In this document: piece by piece, positions 45,462 to 55,245 of the stretch
Position numbering within the stretch: position 1 is the first letter of the stretch
Layout of the letters: each line of letters begins with the position of its first letter
Source of the DNA: an uncultured Lentisphaeria bacterium
Lineage (GTDB): Bacteria > Verrucomicrobiota > Lentisphaeria > Victivallales > UBA1829
Direction of reading: 5' to 3'
Assembly (NCBI GenBank): GCA_949287225.1
Contig: CASEFP010000101.1
Span: 1 to 55,247, forward strand
Length of the DNA: 55,247 bases
Notes under the pieces: generated by a model
What the model was told of the DNA's origin: nothing
Seen by the model: only the letters and a program-made list of their open reading frames with translations
The model's database searches: none
Made by a program: the position numbers and the translations under genes

Positions 45462-46217
45462 ATGCAAATACAGAAAAAGGCATTGCATTTTTCAGGAATA
45501 GCATACGCCTGGCGGAAATACGGAAGTTTTACCTTGATCGAACTCCTCGTCGTGATTGCGATCATCGCGATTCTTGCCGCCATGCTTCTTCCGGCACTGA
45601 ACAATGCAAAAGAAACGGCCCGGAAAATATCCTGCATCAACAACTTCAAACAGATGTATCTGCTCTTACATGCCTACAGCGACATGAGCGGGGACTATAT
45701 TTTCCCCGCGGTTTATCTTGGAGGCTCTTATTGGGGAGGAGTCCTCCGGAACGCCGGTTTGCTGGCCCGGCAGGCCAATTACGGAAATGTCTATAATCCG
45801 ACAGGCACCAAGACGGAAAACTATCCGGTCATTCTTTCCTGTCCTGCGGAACAGCGTTTATACAACCGCACGGGAATGCAGCCGGAGCGTTTTACAAGAC
45901 TGGATGACGGACGAACTTACCACTATTCCGTAAATGAAGAGTACAGCGACCTGCCAGCCAGTGCCGCCGTCATGAAATTCTATAAACGCTCCGAACTCAA
46001 AATGCCCAGCAGAACCTTCCATATCACAGAAGCCAAACATAAGGACAACGACAACTCCTACTTCGTTCAGCCATGGGAATACAAGACACGAGTGCTGGAA
46101 ATCATCCCGCGTCACAAAAGCTTCGCCAATTCCGTCTATTTCGACGGTCACGCGGATTCGCATAAAATCCCGGTCCGCCCGCGTGATTTCTTCTATGCCG
46201 GTTCAACAGCACTCTGA
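45462..46217 (+). CDS. Pseudopilin-like protein with H-X9-DG domain
   Basis: A 251-residue protein. Twenty-four residues, ending RKYGS, precede [17 protein letters not shown], so the leader is longer than usual; Ser stands before the cut. [10 protein letters not shown] and the Tyr/Asp region match the other pseudopilins. [12 protein letters not shown] is a complete H-X9-DG motif. CAGGAG precedes the ATG at 45462. It is the first gene of the operon driven by the AraC-controlled promoter and is followed by a large glycosidase-like gene. Confidence 0.92.
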   Translation: MQIQKKALHFSGIAYAWRKYGSFTLIELLVVIAIIAILAAMLLPALNNAKETARKISCINNFKQMYLLLHAYSDMSGDYIFPAVYLGGSYWGGVLRNAGLLARQANYGNVYNPTGTKTENYPVILSCPAEQRLYNRTGMQPERFTRLDDGRTYHYSVNEEYSDLPASAAVMKFYKRSELKMPSRTFHITEAKHKDNDNSYFVQPWEYKTRVLEIIPRHKSFANSVYFDGHADSHKIPVRPRDFFYAGSTAL

Positions 46218-46246
46218 CACCAGATAATACACAGGAAAAATCAGCA

Positions 46247-49123
46247 ATGATGAAGCACATTCTCCGTATCATTTTACTTTGCAATGTCTCAACCCTCTTC
46301 TCTATGGAGATCTCTATGGAAAACCAGGAAAAAAAACATGAAATCAGATTCTCCTCGGAAACAATCGCGTTTACGGTTTCCGACGGAATTATAAAAGGGA
46401 TTCCGGACTTCGGCATTCCCGGCAAAGCAGTGAAATTTCCAGCAGGACTTGGAATTCTGAGAAATACCGGAGAACTCCGTTCCGGACACATGCCATGGGG
46501 AGAACCTACCCTGAAGCAGGAGCTTCCACACACCTTTCCCTTTACCAATTATTTTATTCCTTCGAAACAATCTGTGTTCAGCATGAGAAAAGCCCCGGGA
46601 AAAATCACGCTTTCCTGGAAAGGACTTTCCAACGGAAGCGAATTCCTCCCGGATGCCGTTCTGGAAATGGAGTTCTCCGAAGGAACGGACGGCAGAATCC
46701 TTGTCGCGGCATCCGGAAGCAATCCTTCCGGCGGAGTCTTTTCGGTCACCGTCCCCGTGATCGGAACCGGAGCGGAAAGTGCTGTCATTCCCTCCTTCGG
46801 AGGAATGCGTTATGAACTGAAAGACAAAGCGGACATACTGGTATTCGGGCGGCCGCCGTTCCTGGAAGCGCCGCTCGTCATCCTCGAGAAAGATCAGAAA
46901 CGAACACTTGGCATCTGGATGGAAGATCCGACATCGCGTCCGCATCATCTCTTCCTTTCCCGTTCAGGAGAAGATTTTTGTGCGGCACTGGAAATCAATG
47001 CTCTCATGCCCTTTGAAAACCGGACAAGAATCAGTGCGCCGCCCGTTTCGATCCAGCATTTTCATGGAGACTGGCTCTGCGCCGCACGTCCTTATCGGAA
47101 TTGGTATGCGCAACAGTATGCAAAGGAAATCGCAATACGGGACGCCGTCCACTGGACACGGAACATCCAGGTCATCTCCGGAACCGAAGTGCTGCGCCCA
47201 GTCCCGCGGGATTTGGAACTGATTGCAAAAATTTTCGGAAAGGATACCGTTATGCTGATGACCTGGAACGCACGCAAACCGGCCTGGGATGCCGAACTGC
47301 CGGACTGGACGCCCCGGAAAGGATATGCAGAAGGAGTCCGCCTCGTCCAACAATATGGAATCAGGACGATGGCATATGTCAATATCTGCTGCGCCAATTA
47401 TCTTTCCCCGGTCTGGAAACGGGACGGGCTGGATGATATTTTTCTAACGCGCAAGAACTCGATCCAGCAATATAAGGAGAATACGAAGGACTCTTGCGGC
47501 AGCAAAAGAAACACGTCCGGCAGCGACAATTACCTGGATACGCCCGATCTCCGGAAGGAAATCCGTCCGAACAGCCTGCTTTACGGAGACCTCCTTTCTC
47601 CGCGATGGAGAGAATATCATCTGCAAATGATGAAACGCTGGCGCGAGGAGACAAAAACCGATGCAAATTATGAAGATACCGCGGGCACAACGAATGACCA
47701 CGGCAACGGAATCATAAACGGTTTGAGCGCCGGAGAGGGGGATACCGCTCAGATGCGGCTTCTTCTCGCTGAAAATCCGAACGTCCCAATGGCAGCGGAA
47801 TTCGCTCCGGCGTCCATTGCATTCGGTATAACCTGGGCATTCAACTATCCTTCGGTTTACGGAAACAAGGCATTCCAGGAATATCGGAGCGTGAATCAGC
47901 TGCCGCTTTCGGCCTTCCTCTTCGGATACCGGCAGTGGATCACGGATTCGAGAGGTTATTCCGATGCACTGAAATACACGCAGTCTGCCGTGGCGGATGC
48001 CAGCGGCGGGTTCGGATTTCTGCCTTACGGATACTTCAGCGGAAAATCTCAGGCGGACCTGGAATCCGACCGGACTTTCAGCGGACACCTTTATCAACGG
48101 GCAAAACTCTTCGCCGCGAAACAGCTGCATCCCTGTTTTCCGGAAAACGGCTATCCGGAAAATATCGCAGGCATGTATCAGGGCACAGACGGCATCTACT
48201 CTTATTACAGCGACAAATCTCTCCAGGAAATGCGCGATCCTTCCGGAAAGGCTGTTTACGGCAGAATCCACAATGCGTTTCAGGCGGAAACCTCTCTGCT
48301 CCCGGAAAACTGGCCTTTTTATGCCGGGAATCGAATCCTGGGCTTGAATCCGGAAAAGTATTATCCGCTGTTCCCGCGCGGAACGGAGACAGCCCTGTAT
48401 GCGGAAAACATCCCTGACAGGGTTTACCTGAAACGCTATTTCGAAACGGACGGAGCCGTTTATCTCGAACTGGATTCCGCGGATAAGGACTTGAAACGAA
48501 TCGAGGTGGATATCCGCGGCCGGGTGCCGTTCACAGAATGCACTCTGAACGGCAAAAGCGTGACATTGGGAAAATTAAGCGCGGAGTTGCCGTTCCGCCT
48601 GGTCTGCTTCACCGGAAGCGGAAAACCAGCTGCGCTTTCTCTCGCCCCCAACGGATGTTTCAACGGGAAAGCCGTATCTCTGGATGCCCTGCCCAGGCGG
48701 CGTGTCGGGAAGGAGATTCTCACGCCGCTTGCGATGCGCAATGAAATCATTACTCTGCCGCTCAAAGCTCCATCGGATGCCACAGCCCTTGAAGTTACGG
48801 TGAGAGACATGGCAGACATCTTTGCCTATCCGCATGACGGAACGGTTTTCCGCCTTGCCGTCAACGGCGTCATCATCAAGGAGTATGACACGGGCATCAA
48901 TGGGGAAACGCGATGGACCGCAGACCGGGAAGCAAGAAAAAAGATGTTTGATCTCCGCCCGCGAAAATGGACACTGCCTCTCGCCCTCTGCAAAGGCAGG
49001 AACGTTCTTCTGACCATTGAAGCGGACAATAAGGAAAACACACAGGGCGATCATCCCGCAATCGGCCCGCTGCAAATCATTCCGTCCAGGGAAACGGAAC
49101 TCAAAGAGGAAATCCTGCAATGA
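46247..49123 (+). CDS. Large exported glycosidase-like protein (DUF6259-like)
   Basis: A 958-residue protein with a signal peptide (ILRIILLCNVSTLFS). An N-terminal beta-sandwich (about 30-270) precedes a TIM-barrel-like part (about 290-650; VMLMTWNARKP, MAYVNICCANY, NYEDTAGTTNDHG, AAEFAPASIAF) resembling DUF6259 glycoside-hydrolase-like proteins. A further beta-rich C-terminal region has a jelly-roll look. Candidate acidic residues include the ED of NYEDT and the E of AAEFAP, but the reaction is not known. It ends in an ATGA overlap with the next gene. Confidence 0.75.
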   Translation: MMKHILRIILLCNVSTLFSMEISMENQEKKHEIRFSSETIAFTVSDGIIKGIPDFGIPGKAVKFPAGLGILRNTGELRSGHMPWGEPTLKQELPHTFPFTNYFIPSKQSVFSMRKAPGKITLSWKGLSNGSEFLPDAVLEMEFSEGTDGRILVAASGSNPSGGVFSVTVPVIGTGAESAVIPSFGGMRYELKDKADILVFGRPPFLEAPLVILEKDQKRTLGIWMEDPTSRPHHLFLSRSGEDFCAALEINALMPFENRTRISAPPVSIQHFHGDWLCAARPYRNWYAQQYAKEIAIRDAVHWTRNIQVISGTEVLRPVPRDLELIAKIFGKDTVMLMTWNARKPAWDAELPDWTPRKGYAEGVRLVQQYGIRTMAYVNICCANYLSPVWKRDGLDDIFLTRKNSIQQYKENTKDSCGSKRNTSGSDNYLDTPDLRKEIRPNSLLYGDLLSPRWREYHLQMMKRWREETKTDANYEDTAGTTNDHGNGIINGLSAGEGDTAQMRLLLAENPNVPMAAEFAPASIAFGITWAFNYPSVYGNKAFQEYRSVNQLPLSAFLFGYRQWITDSRGYSDALKYTQSAVADASGGFGFLPYGYFSGKSQADLESDRTFSGHLYQRAKLFAAKQLHPCFPENGYPENIAGMYQGTDGIYSYYSDKSLQEMRDPSGKAVYGRIHNAFQAETSLLPENWPFYAGNRILGLNPEKYYPLFPRGTETALYAENIPDRVYLKRYFETDGAVYLELDSADKDLKRIEVDIRGRVPFTECTLNGKSVTLGKLSAELPFRLVCFTGSGKPAALSLAPNGCFNGKAVSLDALPRRRVGKEILTPLAMRNEIITLPLKAPSDATALEVTVRDMADIFAYPHDGTVFRLAVNGVIIKEYDTGINGETRWTADREARKKMFDLRPRKWTLPLALCKGRNVLLTIEADNKENTQGDHPAIGPLQIIPSRETELKEEILQ

Positions 49124-49992
49124 AAAAAACAATCGGATTCATCGACAACTTCATCGACGAATGGCACTCAAACAACTATCCGGCTATGATTGCGCAATCA
49201 TCACTGAAAGACGAGTTTGCGCTCTCCTATGCCTGGGAAGTCGCGCCGCATCCCGAACGGCGGCCCCTCGGAAAATGGTGCGCCGACAACGGCATGATCC
49301 CCGCCCGAAGCATGGAGGAGGTCGTGGATCAATGCGACTGCATCGCCGTCCTCTCACCCAACAACGCGGAACTGCATGAACAGCTTGCCGACCTCGCACT
49401 GCGCAGCGGCAAGCCCGTCTATGTCGACAAGACCTTCGCTCCTGATCTCAATGCCGCAAAACGGATGTTTGCACTTGCGCGGAAGCACAACACGCCGCTC
49501 ATGTCCACCTCCGCACTGCGCTACGCACCCGGACTCACAGCGCTGCTCCGGGAGAAAGTCGCCGGAGAAAAAGTCAATTACGTCTGCACCTTCGGCAACG
49601 GTCTGTCATTTGAATTCTACGGCGTGCATCAGGTGGAAATGCTGGTGCTCGCAATCGGAACGGGAGCAAAACGCGTCATGATGAACACTGCCGCGCGCAA
49701 CCGTTCGCTGACCGTTGATTACAACGACGGCAGACTGGGAGTTGTCAACTATCTTCCGGAACTCAATTTCCGCGTCGTGATGCAGTATGGGGAAAGCGCA
49801 TGCGCCGACACCGGAGATCTCGGAATCGGACATTTCCCGGCATTTGTCGAACATATGCTGACTTTTTTCAAAACCGGTGTCCCGCAGGTGCCGGAAGAAC
49901 AGACGCTTGAAGTCATGGCGATCCTTGAGAGCGCGTTCCTTGCACAGAAAACACCGGGAAAATGGATCCCGCTTGCCGAAACGGAATCCTGA
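49120..49992 (+). CDS. Gfo/Idh/MocA family oxidoreductase
   Basis: A 290-residue cytoplasmic NAD(P)-dependent dehydrogenase of the sugar/inositol type. The N-terminal Rossmann part is unusual (IGFIDNFIDEWHSNNYPAM instead of a plain GxGxxG), while AVLSPNNAELHEQLADLAL and KPVYVDKTFAPDLNAAKRMF, with the Lys of the EKP-like motif, are typical. The C-terminal domain is shorter than usual. It is coupled to the large glycosidase-like gene and probably processes a product of that enzyme. Confidence 0.87.
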   Translation: MKKTIGFIDNFIDEWHSNNYPAMIAQSSLKDEFALSYAWEVAPHPERRPLGKWCADNGMIPARSMEEVVDQCDCIAVLSPNNAELHEQLADLALRSGKPVYVDKTFAPDLNAAKRMFALARKHNTPLMSTSALRYAPGLTALLREKVAGEKVNYVCTFGNGLSFEFYGVHQVEMLVLAIGTGAKRVMMNTAARNRSLTVDYNDGRLGVVNYLPELNFRVVMQYGESACADTGDLGIGHFPAFVEHMLTFFKTGVPQVPEEQTLEVMAILESAFLAQKTPGKWIPLAETES

Positions 49993-50029
49993 ACCACGCA
50001 GAATCCTCCCCCAAATTACTTTTTCCAGC

Positions 50030-50058
50030 TTGCAAAAACGACCACAGAGCTGTATTTT
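50030..50058 (+). promoter_or_regulatory. Promoter of the 676-residue protein gene
   Basis: TTGCAA (50030-50035), 17 bases, TATTTT (50053-50058). Transcription should start near 50065, six bases before the operator. Confidence 0.65.
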
Positions 50059-50070
50059 TACCTCATCCAG

Positions 50071-50090
50071 TTTTGCCAACGTTGGCAAAA
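50071..50090. promoter_or_regulatory. LacI-type operator, perfect 20-bp palindrome
   Basis: TTTTGCCAACGTTGGCAAAA is fully palindromic with the central CG typical of LacI/GalR-family operators. It lies just after the transcription start of the promoter at 50030, a position for repression by blocking. No gene for a repressor with a LacI-type helix-turn-helix lies in this window. Confidence 0.75.
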
Positions 50091-50124
50091 CATAAAAATA
50101 ATAAAAAAAGGGACAGGAAAGAAA

Positions 50125-52155
50125 ATGCCGGAAATCACATGGTCGCTGATGCATCCGACTCCGCTGGATGTGGGTTATATGAAACGGGTCGTCATGGAAG
50201 CGGGATCCCGCAAGGTGGACAGTTTTGAAATCTGCGCGGCATGCCACACCCTGCTCGGAGGTCTGGACGGTCTTGTGCTGTATGAGGACTATCCGGCGGT
50301 GGCGGCGACACTCGAGTGCGAAGGAATCCTGTCCAACCGGCGGAAACTCAAGGAAATTCTGACGCTTGCTCACGACAGCGGCCGCCCGGTTTATTACTGG
50401 CACCGCGAGGTGACAGTCTGGCCGCAATTCCTGAAGACAGTTCCCGAACTGCGCGACGCCGACGGAGAATTCAATCTTCTCGGCAACGCCTTCGAATCTC
50501 TGCTGCGTTACAAGCTCAGGAAGGCATTCGAAGCCGTCCCGGAACTCGACGGAATCGTCCTCACGCTGACCGAGGCGGATTTTTCCGCCATTCACAATTC
50601 GACACCGTCGGTATATCCGCCGGAAAAGGTTGTGGAAAAGATTGTCCGCATTTTCGCGGAGGAACATGCCGCGCGCGGAAAACGCTTCATCCTGCGCTCT
50701 TTCGGCTCGATTGCAAAGGATTACGAAGATATTCTCGCCGGAGGTGCACGCGCCGCAAAGACCTTCTCCTTTGAAGTCGAAACAAAAATCACGCCCTATG
50801 ATTTCGATCCCTTCCTGCCGGACAACCCGTTTCTGAAGCGGATTCCGAATCTGACGCTCGGCGCGGAGTGCGACAGTCTCGGCGAATTTCTCGGCGCGGG
50901 TTATCTTCCCGCCGAAAATGTGGAGAACATCGTCCGCTACGTCCGGTGGGGGCAGAAGTGCGGCGTAGACCGTTTCACCATCCGCCTCGACCGGATCGGC
51001 AACAACATCTTCGACTGCTGCCCCATCAATCTTTACGCCTACGAACAGGCGATTCTGCATCCGGAAATCAGCGCGGAGGAGATCCGGGAGCGTTATGCGC
51101 AAGAACATGTTCCAGCCTCCTGCCGGAAGGAGCTGCGGGAAATCGGCCTGGAGGGTTATCAGGTTGTGACAAAACTGCATTACATTGATCATCATCTGAT
51201 CTTCCACCAGTTCCCGCTCCAGCCTGATCTGAAATGGATCAAGGCAGGCGGCATCTTCGCGGTTTTCAAAAACGGGGAACACCTGAATCTCCTGCATGGC
51301 ATCTGGTCGATTCTAAGTGAAAAAACAACACCCGGACGCGACTTCATTCTGCGCGAAAAGAGCGAAGCTCTGGCGCTGGCGGAAAAGGACCTTGCGCGGG
51401 TGGAAAAACTGCGCGGAGAACTCCCGGAACAGGAATATTGCCGTCTGAAACGGCTCTGGAGCAACGCGGTAATCGCATGCAAGGCGATCTCCTCTTTTGT
51501 GCGTGTGGTCTGCGCGTATTTCGACGACATGGAAGCGAAACGGGCCGGCGCTCCGATGATGGAGGCGGCAATCTCGGAAATGAAGGAGCTTCTGAAGCCG
51601 CTGATGACCACTCCGGAGGAAACTCCCGTGATGTCCGGACGCGAATTTGTAAACGGGATTGATCATCATGTCTTCACATCCGCGGGGGACGATCTGGAGC
51701 GGGTTTATCTCAAACCGCTTCTCGGCGTCGTCCGGCTCCTCCGAGAAGAATACCGGGCGGAATTCGAGTCTAGGAAGAAATATTCCACGCTTCCGGGAGT
51801 GATTGATTTCATCGTGCCAGGCGGGATCACGGACGAGATCCGCTGCGGACGTTTCATGCATGCAAGTCACGCACTGCTGAAAGACGGAGCACCGGGCCGT
51901 CTGGTCGGAAATCAGGTATTTCCGAACGGCTATCTGGAATTTCTCCTCAAGGGGGACGCTTCCGCACCGCAGGTTCTGTTTCTTGAGGGAAGCGGCGAGT
52001 GCCGCGTCACGGTGAACAATCAGAACTTCGACTGCTGCCTGGATAACGGTGTGCGCCTGGAACTCGCCCCGGCCGGCGAGGTGCATGTGATTCTGCATAA
52101 AGTCGGGAATCAGTATCCGCTGATCCGTTGCGTCGCCGTCTTCCGGAAGGACTGA
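50125..52155 (+). CDS. Unrecognised 676-residue protein, glycoside-hydrolase-like
   Basis: No signal peptide, so likely cytoplasmic. The first 330 residues look like a TIM barrel: GGLDGLVLYED, PVYYWHREVTVWP, LDGIVLTLTEADFS and KRFILRSFGSI have strand-helix spacing like alpha-glucuronidase (GH67-type) domains. The middle (about 400-520) is helix-rich, and the last 100 residues are beta-rich (LVGNQVFPNGYLEFLLKG). I do not recognise the family with confidence. Control by a LacI-type operator upstream suggests a role in sugar use. AGGAAAG lies before the ATG. It converges with the next gene. Confidence 0.6.
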   Translation: MPEITWSLMHPTPLDVGYMKRVVMEAGSRKVDSFEICAACHTLLGGLDGLVLYEDYPAVAATLECEGILSNRRKLKEILTLAHDSGRPVYYWHREVTVWPQFLKTVPELRDADGEFNLLGNAFESLLRYKLRKAFEAVPELDGIVLTLTEADFSAIHNSTPSVYPPEKVVEKIVRIFAEEHAARGKRFILRSFGSIAKDYEDILAGGARAAKTFSFEVETKITPYDFDPFLPDNPFLKRIPNLTLGAECDSLGEFLGAGYLPAENVENIVRYVRWGQKCGVDRFTIRLDRIGNNIFDCCPINLYAYEQAILHPEISAEEIRERYAQEHVPASCRKELREIGLEGYQVVTKLHYIDHHLIFHQFPLQPDLKWIKAGGIFAVFKNGEHLNLLHGIWSILSEKTTPGRDFILREKSEALALAEKDLARVEKLRGELPEQEYCRLKRLWSNAVIACKAISSFVRVVCAYFDDMEAKRAGAPMMEAAISEMKELLKPLMTTPEETPVMSGREFVNGIDHHVFTSAGDDLERVYLKPLLGVVRLLREEYRAEFESRKKYSTLPGVIDFIVPGGITDEIRCGRFMHASHALLKDGAPGRLVGNQVFPNGYLEFLLKGDASAPQVLFLEGSGECRVTVNNQNFDCCLDNGVRLELAPAGEVHVILHKVGNQYPLIRCVAVFRKD

Positions 52156-52245
52156 ATTCCAGACAATACTTGGCATCATACCGGGATCGGAAGATTATCT
52201 TTTGCATCCTCCGGTCCCAGGAATGATAGAATTCCATAAAAAGAG

Positions 52246-55122
52246 TTATTTCCAGTTTGGCAGCAGCTCAAACTCTCTTGCTGTCGGCAGTGTCTCCTGA
52301 TCGCCCCCGCAGTGATCCAATCGGAGAAAAAGCTGACAGCTGCCAGGCGCCGCAGTTCCCGGATTGAAAAGAATTTCCCATTCGCCAGGAGCCTGAAGCG
52401 GAGTTTTCCCAAGAACATGCCGTACACCTTTTCCATCAATCAGTTCTCCCGTGAGCATAGGAGATTTCATTCCATTCGCAAAGCGGAAATCCCCCTTCCC
52501 TGTAACCGTTTCGCCGCACAGCATTATGCCGGGAAAAAGGCCCGGGACAACACCGGGAGCAGGATCCCGCACAAGGAAACTGATGGATTCCAGAACCTTT
52601 CCGTTTTTTTCTATGGAAAGAGACCACTGTGTCTTGATTTCATCAGGCTTGACCTTGAAATCCAATTTAAAGTTTCGCGCGTTTTCCCCACGACAGGAGG
52701 CAATGATCTTTCTTTCGGCATCTCGCAAAATAAGACAGGTTCCCCCGGGAATTCCCTTCTTCCATTGACCGGAAATGATATTTCTGTCCGGATAGATGTC
52801 AGGCAAATCAAGTTTTTGCAGGGAATTCAGTTTTCCATGACCGGCAAAAAGAATTTCCCCCCAGCGCTGATGTTCCAGAAAGCTGGATTCCACCGGAGCC
52901 CATGAAGTAAACTGGTTCATTGTATTATATTCCCTGGCAAAATTGAATTTCCAAAGTGTTCCCGGGGCAGGAATCCTTTCCAGCCCGAATACATGCCATG
53001 GAATCAGGCCTTCGTGAGCAGTCCCCCCGCTTTTGTTGATCGGAGAACGGGAAGCCAGGCAAACTGGGTCCGGGGAAATGACCTGTCCATTTCTCAGCAG
53101 AGTTTTTTTCCCTTTAGGATTCATGATGAGCTGTATGTTGTTCCGAGACGAGGGAACAAGAAAAAAAAGCTCGACGACATCATCCTTGTAAAGCTCCGGA
53201 TCACTGTTCTGTCTGCTGAAGCGGAATTTCCCAGTGGGCATGACATGGTTCTGTTCAATATAAAAGTAGATTCCCTCCGGAGAATAGGCCAGGAACGCTC
53301 CGGAATAACTCGGTCCATAACGTTCAGCAAATTCGCGCTCGGAACTGCATTTGGCGCGAAGCATATTTTCATAATTAGTCATATAGGAAATCGGCCCAGT
53401 CCCCGTACCATAACAACCTTCTTTCTTTTCAGCGTCAAGAGTCATCGGAGAAATTGTCTCTTCAAGCAACAGCCTTTTCGAAAACGCGCTTTTTGTATTC
53501 CGAACAGGCTTTCCGAGCTTGATCCACGGGGCAGCCATTTGTTTTGCTGGCGCTGTTTGTTTCTGTGAAAACACAGCTTCAGCACGGTTTATCGCACAGA
53601 ATAAGCGATATCGCCGCAATGCCAGATCATTTTCAGTTATCAGTTTCGCATAGGAACGAAAGGCATTGCCGCGGACAGGAATGTCCGATATGACGGAGCG
53701 CAGATCGCGCATTGCACGTTCAGCCTCACCGTTGCGACCTTCCCTCTTCAGTCTTCCAATCAAAGTTTCAAGCATTTTACATGCCGCCAGATCAAGATGC
53801 CCTTCGTGCATTGCCTCGACTGCACGGGAAGACAGGACGCCATCCGGTGTGATTCTTGTATAACTCCATTGATAACGTTTCCCCTGGAAGGTTTCGTCAT
53901 GCTGATCCGCCCACTGGTGAAACGCGGAAGAACCGAGACGCTGCTGAAGGAATCCGGCAGCAAGACGGGTTGCATCCCAGTTGTAAGACCAGACTTCAGC
54001 TCCGTCTTTTCTTGCGTCTTCCAGCGCTTTTTCCGTCCAGCTATTATAGGAACGGAAACGAATATGATCCCGATGCCCGCGGTCAATATCCAGATGCGGG
54101 GCAAAACCATAGCCAATGGCATTATCAATAATCAGGGTCCGCTCCGGACACAGTTTCATCAATACCGGATTGAAGAAATCGAATGGCTTGCTTTTCCAGG
54201 GCCCATTGACCATTTCCTCTTCCGCGATATAAAGCGCCGGCCACTTTTCCCTTTCCGCGATTGTCAACATCTCCTTCATCGCGGCTTCATAATAGACAAG
54301 TGCCCGCGGATGCAGCGGCTGGGATACCCATGGGAAGAAGTTGATATCAATCCCGAGGTCTCCGGCAGGAATTTCTCCGCGTTTGTCTATTTCATGCGCA
54401 ACACGGTTTGCCCAGCGATGAAGTTCGATAGTCGACACAATAATTTTTCCACTCATCCCGGCATTCCGAAATGCCTTTACAATTGTAGAAACCCGCGGAG
54501 TAGCAAGTTTTACTTTTCCATCCACCAGATGCACATCCGGGTAAACACCGTAAAGGGCAATGGAATTGAATCTGCGGCTTTTCAGGAACAGGAAATATTT
54601 TTCGAGATTCTCCGGCATCCATTCTTTTCTTGCCGCAAGATTGCAGGCCCTAGTTGCTCTCCAGTTTGAGAAATGCCCCTGGCTGAAAAACCCCCGTGAA
54701 CCCTTTAATTCCGGCAGTTGAAAATCCATAACACGCAATGTTATCGGAAGGGAAAGCTTCCTGGCATTGGGAAAACACGCAGTGATGGAACCGGAATAAA
54801 GTCCCCCCGGTGCATCATGCGGAATATCAGCACGCAGCAGAAAAGCGGCATAGCAGTTCTTCCTGATTCGTTTCAAATCGGGCGGGATCAGCAAATCTGA
54901 GCGGCATAGATTTCCGGGATTTTCTCCTCCTGGCACAGCTTGAAGCAATTCCAGTTTGATTTGAGTATTCCCACAGCGAAGCGCAGAAAGCTGAAACGTA
55001 ACTCCAGGAACATCATTAAGGGCATAAAGCAGCAGAGATGCCGTATAATAATCTCCTTTCGTGCCGACGATCTCAATTTTCCGCTTGATTGTTTCCGGAA
55101 ATACAAATAAGCATCGTTGCAT
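52246..55122 (-). CDS. Glycoside-hydrolase-like protein with CBM9-like domain
   Basis: A 958-residue protein. A beta-sandwich (1-130) precedes a TIM-barrel-like part (about 150-420; SIALYGVYPDV, ALYIAEEEMVNGPW, SYNWDATRLAAG) resembling DUF4091/GH123-like proteins, where an Asp-Glu pair is catalytic; here the spot reads EEE. A CBM9-like domain lies at about 620-790 (FLAYSPEGIYFYIEQ, YKDDVVELFFLV), followed by a beta-rich end. Unlike such proteins usually, it has no signal peptide and no clear ribosome binding site. An in-frame TAG lies two codons before the ATG, so the true N-terminus may be lost. Confidence 0.7.
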   Translation of the reverse strand: MQRCLFVFPETIKRKIEIVGTKGDYYTASLLLYALNDVPGVTFQLSALRCGNTQIKLELLQAVPGGENPGNLCRSDLLIPPDLKRIRKNCYAAFLLRADIPHDAPGGLYSGSITACFPNARKLSLPITLRVMDFQLPELKGSRGFFSQGHFSNWRATRACNLAARKEWMPENLEKYFLFLKSRRFNSIALYGVYPDVHLVDGKVKLATPRVSTIVKAFRNAGMSGKIIVSTIELHRWANRVAHEIDKRGEIPAGDLGIDINFFPWVSQPLHPRALVYYEAAMKEMLTIAEREKWPALYIAEEEMVNGPWKSKPFDFFNPVLMKLCPERTLIIDNAIGYGFAPHLDIDRGHRDHIRFRSYNSWTEKALEDARKDGAEVWSYNWDATRLAAGFLQQRLGSSAFHQWADQHDETFQGKRYQWSYTRITPDGVLSSRAVEAMHEGHLDLAACKMLETLIGRLKREGRNGEAERAMRDLRSVISDIPVRGNAFRSYAKLITENDLALRRYRLFCAINRAEAVFSQKQTAPAKQMAAPWIKLGKPVRNTKSAFSKRLLLEETISPMTLDAEKKEGCYGTGTGPISYMTNYENMLRAKCSSEREFAERYGPSYSGAFLAYSPEGIYFYIEQNHVMPTGKFRFSRQNSDPELYKDDVVELFFLVPSSRNNIQLIMNPKGKKTLLRNGQVISPDPVCLASRSPINKSGGTAHEGLIPWHVFGLERIPAPGTLWKFNFAREYNTMNQFTSWAPVESSFLEHQRWGEILFAGHGKLNSLQKLDLPDIYPDRNIISGQWKKGIPGGTCLILRDAERKIIASCRGENARNFKLDFKVKPDEIKTQWSLSIEKNGKVLESISFLVRDPAPGVVPGLFPGIMLCGETVTGKGDFRFANGMKSPMLTGELIDGKGVRHVLGKTPLQAPGEWEILFNPGTAAPGSCQLFLRLDHCGGDQETLPTAREFELLPNWK

Positions 55123-55128
55123 AAATTT

Positions 55129-55245
55129 CTATATCAATAGATTCCAGATACCCAGCCCGACATTGAGAGGCGTTGCCAAGCGTCCGTTGATTCTTGCCGA
55201 CATGACTTTTCTGACGCGGCTCAGAAGCTCAGAAATTCCGCCGTT
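55129..55245 (-). CDS. Possible 3' end of a gene running in from the right edge
   Basis: An open frame of 38 codons enters from the right edge on the minus strand and ends with the TAG at 55129-55131, in frame with the next gene two codons later. The end reads NVGLGIWNLLI. The family is not recognised. It could be the end of an upstream gene, or the detached start of the 52246 protein if the TAG is a mutation. Confidence 0.25.
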   Translation of the reverse strand, partial: NGGISELLSRVRKVMSARINGRLATPLNVGLGIWNLLI

